Below are positions 5,095-9,046 of a stretch of 9,046 bases of DNA, in pieces. Source of the DNA: Thermoleophilia bacterium. Lineage in GTDB: Bacteria; Actinomycetota; Thermoleophilia; Gaiellales; Gaiellaceae. The DNA is taken from assembly GCA_013362295.1 (NCBI GenBank), contig JABFWJ010000403.1, forward strand, positions 1 through 9,046. Reading direction: 5' to 3'. Each line of letters begins with the position of its first letter. Position 1 is the first letter of the stretch. The translations under genes and the position numbers were made by a program. The notes under the pieces are model-generated. The model was not told where the DNA came from, made no database searches, and saw nothing but the letters and a program-made list of their open reading frames with translations.

Positions 5095-6018
5095 GTGAGG
5101 CTGGCGATCGTCACCGAGGCGTTCGGCGAGCGCCCGCTGGACGCGGTGCTCGGATGGCTCGCGGACAGGGCGCCGGCGATCGCGGACCTCGAGCTGGGAA
5201 GCGGCGGCTACGCGCCGACGAACCACTGCGAGCGGCCGCTGCTGCTCCGCGACACGGCGGCGCGCGAGCGCTGGCAGCGCGAGATCGAGGAGCGCGGGTT
5301 TCGGATCGCCGCGTTGAACGCGTGGGGCAACCCGCTGCACCCGGACCGCGAGCTCGCGCAGCGCCACGACAGCGACCTCCGCGAGACGATCCTGCTCGCC
5401 GCCCAGCTCGGTGTCGACCGCGTGCTTGCGCTCGCGGGCTGCCCGGGAGACATCCGCCCGCGCTTTGCCGCCGGTGGCTGGTTGCCGTACCTCGAGGGTG
5501 AACACGATCGGCAGTGGTCGGAGGTGGGCGCGCCGTACTGGACGGAGCTCGCCGAGTTCGCGCGCAGCGAGCACCCGCAGCTCGTGATCTGCGTCGAGCT
5601 GCATCCGGGCACGCTCGTCTACAACCTCGAGACGTTCTCGGAGCTCGCCGTCCTGGGCGACAACCTCGCCGCGAACGTCGACCCGAGCCACTTCTTCTGG
5701 ATGCAGATGGATCCGCTCGCCGTCGTCGCGCGACTCCCGCGCGTCGCGTACGCGCACCTGAAGGATGTCGTGTTCGACCGGCACAACCTCGCGTTGAACG
5801 GCCTGCTCGACCACCGCTGGCCGGCGGCTGCGCCGTGGCGCTTCGCAACGGTCGGGCGCGGCCGTGACGCCTCGTGGTGGCGAGCGTTCCTGGATGCGCT
5901 CGAGGCGCGCGGCGTCGAGGCCGCGGCGATCGAGCACGAGGATCCGCTCGTGGCCGTCGAGGAAGGGGTCCTCGAGGCGGCAGCGGTGGTCGCCCCGCCC
6001 GCCGAGGCGGCTGCATGA
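5095..6018 (+). CDS. Sugar phosphate isomerase/epimerase-like TIM-barrel protein
   Basis: This 307-residue protein is of the xylose-isomerase-like/AP-endonuclease-2 TIM-barrel superfamily, metal-dependent enzymes that isomerise or epimerise sugars, inosose and keto-sugars. The first strand is RLAIVTEAF; later strands end in likely metal and substrate ligands: Glu168 (CVELHPG), Asp196 and His199 (NVDPSHFFW), His221, Lys223 and Asp224 (AHLKD), and Glu280 or Glu282 (IEHED). These fit the Glu-Asp-His-Glu site of the family. The alanine-rich C-terminal tail (294-307) is probably disordered. No export signal is seen. It diverges from the Gfo/Idh/MocA gene, a pairing that suggests they act on related carbohydrate intermediates, and heads a rightward operon, overlapping the next gene by 4 nt (ATGA). 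The exact reaction is unknown. Confidence 0.88.
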   Translation: MRLAIVTEAFGERPLDAVLGWLADRAPAIADLELGSGGYAPTNHCERPLLLRDTAARERWQREIEERGFRIAALNAWGNPLHPDRELAQRHDSDLRETILLAAQLGVDRVLALAGCPGDIRPRFAAGGWLPYLEGEHDRQWSEVGAPYWTELAEFARSEHPQLVICVELHPGTLVYNLETFSELAVLGDNLAANVDPSHFFWMQMDPLAVVARLPRVAYAHLKDVVFDRHNLALNGLLDHRWPAAAPWRFATVGRGRDASWWRAFLDALEARGVEAAAIEHEDPLVAVEEGVLEAAAVVAPPAEAAA

Positions 6019-6758
6019 CCGCAGTCGCGCCGCTCGAGAACCTCGTCGCGGAAGCGGACCGCATCCTCGACACGGCCGCGGACATCCCCCTGCGCGTGCT
6101 CGGCGGCGTCGCGGTCGCGCTGTCCGCGCACGGGTCGCTTTTGCTCCCGCGCCCCTACAACGACATCGACTTCGTCACCGCGGCGGGCCGCGGGCCGGAG
6201 GTCGTGCGCGCGTTCGAGGGGCTCGGCTACCTCGGCGACCAGCGCTTCAACGCCCTGAACGGCTACCGGCGGCTCCTGTTCTACGACACTGCGAACGAGC
6301 GGCGCGTAGACGTCTTCGTCGCGAAGTTCGAGATGTGTCACGCGATCCCGCTCGCGAAGCGGCTGACGCTGAGCGCTCGGACGATCCCGCTCGCCGACCT
6401 CCTGCTCACGAAGCTGCAGGTGTTCGCCCTGAACGAGAAGGACCAGCGCGACATCGTCAACCTCGTCCACGCGCACCGGCTGTCGGCTGACGACGGCGAT
6501 GGGATCAACGCGGCGTACGTGGCGCAGCTGCTCGGCACGGACTGGGGGCTCTGGCGCACGTCGACGCTGAACGTCGAACGCGTGCGCGGCGCACTGGCGC
6601 GGTACGAGCTCGCACCGGAGCAGGAAGAGGTGGTGCGGGGTCGCCTCGACGACCTGCGCAGACGGATCGACGAGGAGCCGAAGAGCACGAGATGGAAGGT
6701 GCGCGCGCGGGTCGGCGAGCGGGTCAAGTGGTACGAGGAGCCGGAGGAGGTTGGCTGA
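6015..6758 (+). CDS. AbiEii-like nucleotidyltransferase-fold protein
   Basis: This 247-residue protein has the signature of the pol-beta-type nucleotidyltransferase fold, closest in style to the AbiEii/MNT-like group. The GG of the first motif is at 30-31 (RVLGGVAVAL), followed by Asp50 and Asp52 (NDIDFV), the metal-binding D-x-D pair, and a likely third acidic residue, Asp99 (RVDVFV). A later KLQVFALNEKDQRDIVNL segment (133-150) matches the K...K..RD..(D/N)L motif of AbiEii relatives. Such enzymes move an NMP or other nucleotide to a protein, RNA or small molecule. No AbiEi-type antitoxin is adjacent, and the gene is embedded between metabolic genes, so a toxin role is not supported. The start is ATG 6015, overlapping the upstream stop (ATGA). 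The longer frame from 5874 is an arginine-rich shadow of the isomerase. The target is unknown. Confidence 0.78.
   Translation: MTAVAPLENLVAEADRILDTAADIPLRVLGGVAVALSAHGSLLLPRPYNDIDFVTAAGRGPEVVRAFEGLGYLGDQRFNALNGYRRLLFYDTANERRVDVFVAKFEMCHAIPLAKRLTLSARTIPLADLLLTKLQVFALNEKDQRDIVNLVHAHRLSADDGDGINAAYVAQLLGTDWGLWRTSTLNVERVRGALARYELAPEQEEVVRGRLDDLRRRIDEEPKSTRWKVRARVGERVKWYEEPEEVG
6743..6750 (+). promoter_or_regulatory. Strong ribosome binding site for the metallophosphoesterase
   Basis: GGAGGAGG lies seven bases before the ATG at 6758, inside the end of the nucleotidyltransferase frame. It decides the start over the in-frame upstream ATG at 6692, which has no comparable site. Confidence 0.85.
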
Positions 6759-7720
6759 TGTCTCCGCTCTTCAAGCGGCGCCACGAGGACGAGACGCTGA
6801 CGCTCTACTACGCGTCCGACATCCACGGGTCGGAGCTGCTGTGGCGGAAGTTTCTCGGCGCGAGCAAGTTCTACGGCGCGGACGCGGCGATCATGGGCGG
6901 CGACCTGCTCGGCAAGGCGGTCGTGCCGATCGAGCAGCGCGCGGACGGCAGGTACACGCTCACCTTCCTCGGAGCGGAGCGCGTGATCGGCGAGGAGGAG
7001 CTCGCGACGACCGAGAGCTCGATCCGATTCAACGGCTTCTATCCCTGGGTCGCGCCGGCGGACGAGATCGCACGCCACCGCGCCGACCAGGAGGCGCTCT
7101 TCCACGAGGTCGCGCGCCGCGAGCTGCAGGGCTGGATCGACCTGGCCGACGAGCGCGCGAACGGGCACCGGCCGTTCGTGATCGCAGGCAACGACGATCC
7201 CTGGTATGTCGACGAGCTGCTCGCGACCGCCCGCGGCATCGTCTTCTGCGACGACCGCGTGACGCGCGTCGGGCCGCACGAGATGATCTCGCTCTCGTAC
7301 GCGAACCCGACGCCTTGGGCCAGCCCGCGCGAGCTCGGCGAGGATGAGCTCTACGAGCGGCTGCGCACGCTCTCCGACCAGCTCGAGCAGCCGGCCACGG
7401 CGATCTTCAACCTGCACGTCCCGCCGTTCGACAGCGGGCTCGACCGGGCTCCGAAGTTGAAGCCGGATCTCACGCCGGTCTACGCCGGAGGGCAGCCCGT
7501 CCCCATCCCCGTCGGCAGCACCGCGGTCCGTCGTCTGATCGAGGAGGTGCAACCACTGCTGGCGCTGCACGGGCACATCCACGAATCGCGGGGTGAGACC
7601 CGCATCGGGCGCACGCTCGCCCTCAACTCCGGCTCCGAGTACAACACCGGCCGCCTCCACGGCGTCGTCGTGCGGCTCGGGCTCGACCGGGTCATCTCCC
7701 ACCAGTTCGTGGTGGGCTGA
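6758..7720 (+). CDS. Calcineurin-like metallophosphoesterase
   Basis: This 320-residue protein has all the metal-binding blocks of the calcineurin-like metallophosphoesterase fold in order: Asp21 and His23 (SDIHGS), Asp49 (MGGDLLGK), Asn145 (IAGNDDPW), His220 (FNLHVPP) and His271-Gly-His273-x-His275 (HGHIHES). The usual GNH is GND, so the general-acid histidine is replaced, as in several bacterial members of the fold. A roughly 80-residue stretch (56-135) between GGD and GND forms an insert or cap that may set substrate choice. The protein is soluble, with no signal peptide. It hydrolyses a phosphomonoester or phosphodiester; the substrate is unknown. It starts at ATG 6758, sharing one base with the nucleotidyltransferase stop (TGATG), so the two proteins are probably made in a fixed ratio and may act on one substrate. 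Confidence 0.9.
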   Translation: MSPLFKRRHEDETLTLYYASDIHGSELLWRKFLGASKFYGADAAIMGGDLLGKAVVPIEQRADGRYTLTFLGAERVIGEEELATTESSIRFNGFYPWVAPADEIARHRADQEALFHEVARRELQGWIDLADERANGHRPFVIAGNDDPWYVDELLATARGIVFCDDRVTRVGPHEMISLSYANPTPWASPRELGEDELYERLRTLSDQLEQPATAIFNLHVPPFDSGLDRAPKLKPDLTPVYAGGQPVPIPVGSTAVRRLIEEVQPLLALHGHIHESRGETRIGRTLALNSGSEYNTGRLHGVVVRLGLDRVISHQFVVG

Positions 7721-7723
7721 CGG

Positions 7724-7729
7724 AAGGAG
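7724..7729 (+). promoter_or_regulatory. Ribosome binding site for the permease
   Basis: AAGGAG lies nine bases before the GTG at 7739 within the 18-bp gap after the phosphoesterase stop. It supports the GTG start and the permease's place as the fourth gene of the operon. Confidence 0.75.
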
Positions 7730-7738
7730 AGGCACCAA

Positions 7739-9046
7739 GTGGCAACCGACGTTTCTGTAAAGGCACCGGCGACCGAAGGCCTGTTCGTCCGCAGCGCCAC
7801 CGGGCTCGTTCGCGAGGTCAAGCCGTGGCAGGCAATGGCGATCAACTTCATCACGGGCGCGCCGCCGTTCGTGATCGCGATCGCGCTGTTCGGCGCGCTC
7901 TCCGGCTTTCCCGGCGGCAACTTCCTGTTGGCGACGCTGCTCACGATCCCGCTCGCGCTCAGCGTCGTCTACGCGTTCGGCTTCCTGACCGCGGCGATCC
8001 CGCGTTCCGGGGGCGACTACGTCCTCGTCAGCCGCACGCTCCATCCGGCCGCCGGCGTCGTCTCATCGGTGTGCATCTCGCTCTCGAGCTTCCTATCGAT
8101 CGCGTTCGAGGCGCTCGGGATGTGCATCTTCGGAATCGCGCCGGGGCTGGTCGTGATCGGGCTCGTCGGCGGCCACCCGCGGCTCGTCCACTGGGGCAAC
8201 GTCGTCGCGTCGAGCCACAACTGGCAGTTCTTCCTCGGCACGATCGGCATCGTGATCGCAGGTGCCGCGATCGCAGCGGGCTGGACGACCGCGAAGCGGT
8301 TCATGTTCGGGCTGCTCGGCCTGTCGCTCGTCGGGCTCGCGATCTCGACGCTGATCGCCTTCTTCACGTCGAAGGGCTCGTTCATCTCGGACTTCAACGC
8401 GTTCGCGCAGCCCTACACGCACAACCCCGACACTTACCACCAGACGATCCAGAACGCCGTCAAGAACGGCGTGCCGGTGCATCACGCGTTCTCGTTCGTG
8501 AAGACGATCCCGATCGTCGCGGTGATCTGCGGCGTGTCGATCTTCGCCTACTGGTCGACGTTCTTCGCCGGGGAGCTGCGGCAGGGGAACACGATGAAGA
8601 CGGCGAACCGCATGGGCGCTGCCTCGATCACGATTCTCGGCAGCGTCTTCGTGCTCGTCGCGATCTTCTTCTGGTCATACGGCAAGGACTTCCTCACCGC
8701 CGCGTTCGGCGGCGGCCTGCCGTCGGAGGTCGGCACCTCGGCGGCCTACTTCGTCCTCAGCTCGGCCCAGGTCGGGAACACGGCCTTCGCGATCTTCCTC
8801 GTCGCGACGTTCGTGTTCTTCTGGCCCGTGATCATGGCCGAGACGACGCTGCAGCCGCCGCGCACGATGTTCGCCTGGTCGTTCGACGGGATCGCGCCGT
8901 CCGCGATCACGAAGGTGACCAAGCGCGGCGTTCCGATCACGGCAACGGCGCTCACCGTCGGGTTCTCGATCCTCTGCTACGCCTGGGCGATCTACGTCGC
9001 CGGCAACTTCTTCCGGGTGCTCGTGTACGCGACCCTGATCCAGCTG
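7739..9046 (+). CDS. APC-superfamily amino acid/amine permease (3' truncated)
   Basis: The frame opens at GTG 7739 and runs 436 codons to the window edge without a stop, so the C-terminus is missing. After a soluble start (1-25) with the family-typical LFVRSATGLVREVKPWQA, hydrophobic segments lie at about 31-55, 60-83, 104-144, 163-183, 189-211, 256-275, 294-313, 346-366 and 398-421. APC landmarks are AIPRSGGDYV (86-95) in the first intracellular loop, the GEL at 278-280 and the RTMFAWSFDGIAPS loop at 375-388. A hydrophilic stretch at 212-250, between the segments ending at 211 and starting at 256, is long and rich in His, Asn and Gln. The protein should import or exchange an amino acid, amine or related cation. 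It lies 18 bp after the phosphoesterase and is probably co-transcribed with it. The substrate cannot be assigned. Confidence 0.88.
   Translation, partial: MATDVSVKAPATEGLFVRSATGLVREVKPWQAMAINFITGAPPFVIAIALFGALSGFPGGNFLLATLLTIPLALSVVYAFGFLTAAIPRSGGDYVLVSRTLHPAAGVVSSVCISLSSFLSIAFEALGMCIFGIAPGLVVIGLVGGHPRLVHWGNVVASSHNWQFFLGTIGIVIAGAAIAAGWTTAKRFMFGLLGLSLVGLAISTLIAFFTSKGSFISDFNAFAQPYTHNPDTYHQTIQNAVKNGVPVHHAFSFVKTIPIVAVICGVSIFAYWSTFFAGELRQGNTMKTANRMGAASITILGSVFVLVAIFFWSYGKDFLTAAFGGGLPSEVGTSAAYFVLSSAQVGNTAFAIFLVATFVFFWPVIMAETTLQPPRTMFAWSFDGIAPSAITKVTKRGVPITATALTVGFSILCYAWAIYVAGNFFRVLVYATLIQL

Noticed and set aside
5874..6014. Earlier start for the nucleotidyltransferase
   Set aside because: The extra 47 residues are Arg/Gly-rich shadow sequence of the isomerase gene. 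The ATG at 6015 gives the normal ATGA overlap and the conserved fold starts soon after it.
6015..6758. Toxin of an AbiE-type abortive infection system
   Set aside because: The catalytic motifs fit the family, but there is no AbiEi-like winged-helix antitoxin gene beside it and the neighbours are metabolic, so a defence role is not supported by context.
6338..8044. Open frame of 568 codons on the - strand
   Set aside because: It is antisense across the nucleotidyltransferase, phosphoesterase and permease genes. Its composition (Arg, Glu, Asp, Val repeats) reflects the opposite-strand codon bias.

Overview
The window is 9 kb of very GC-rich, densely packed bacterial DNA. Third codon positions are almost all G or C, several genes start with GTG, and many neighbours overlap at stop/start codons. 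Two of the proposed promoters would give leaderless mRNAs. This fits a high-GC actinobacterium. A deep-branching group such as Thermoleophilia is possible, but that is a guess from style and gene content. I see no tRNA, rRNA, CRISPR array, transposase or phage gene.

Layout. (1) Positions 1-1808 (+): the end of a PEP/pyruvate-binding ATP-grasp protein, then a second gene carrying the helical linker region and the phosphohistidine swivelling domain. Together they look like a PEP-synthase or rifampin-phosphotransferase-type enzyme encoded as two polypeptides. (2) 1805-2679 (+): an autonomous two-gene cassette, an ArsR-type repressor and an SRPBCC/AHSA1 protein. It is preceded by a strong leaderless promoter whose spacer is a 22-bp near-palindromic operator. 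(3) 2680-2788: a non-coding strip with two consecutive 15-bp hairpins built from four variants of one unit, lying between convergent operons. (4) 2789-5028 (-): a Gfo/Idh/MocA oxidoreductase and a zinc-dependent medium-chain dehydrogenase, overlapping by 4 nt. (5) 5029-5094: a 66-bp divergent promoter region. (6) 5095-9046 (+): an apparent four-gene operon of a sugar-phosphate isomerase-like TIM barrel, an AbiEii-like nucleotidyltransferase, a metallophosphoesterase and an APC-type permease that runs off the end of the window.

How they may work together. The two oxidoreductases and the divergent isomerase-like protein are the usual ingredients of a polyol, inositol or sugar-derivative catabolic locus; the substrate cannot be read from sequence. 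The nucleotidyltransferase and metallophosphoesterase, stitched between the isomerase and a transporter by 4-nt and 1-nt overlaps, are the least expected part and the best candidate for something undescribed. The ArsR/SRPBCC cassette has its own promoter and looks functionally separate. Every gene family here is recognisable, so any novelty lies in the combination and in the regulatory DNA, not in a new protein fold.
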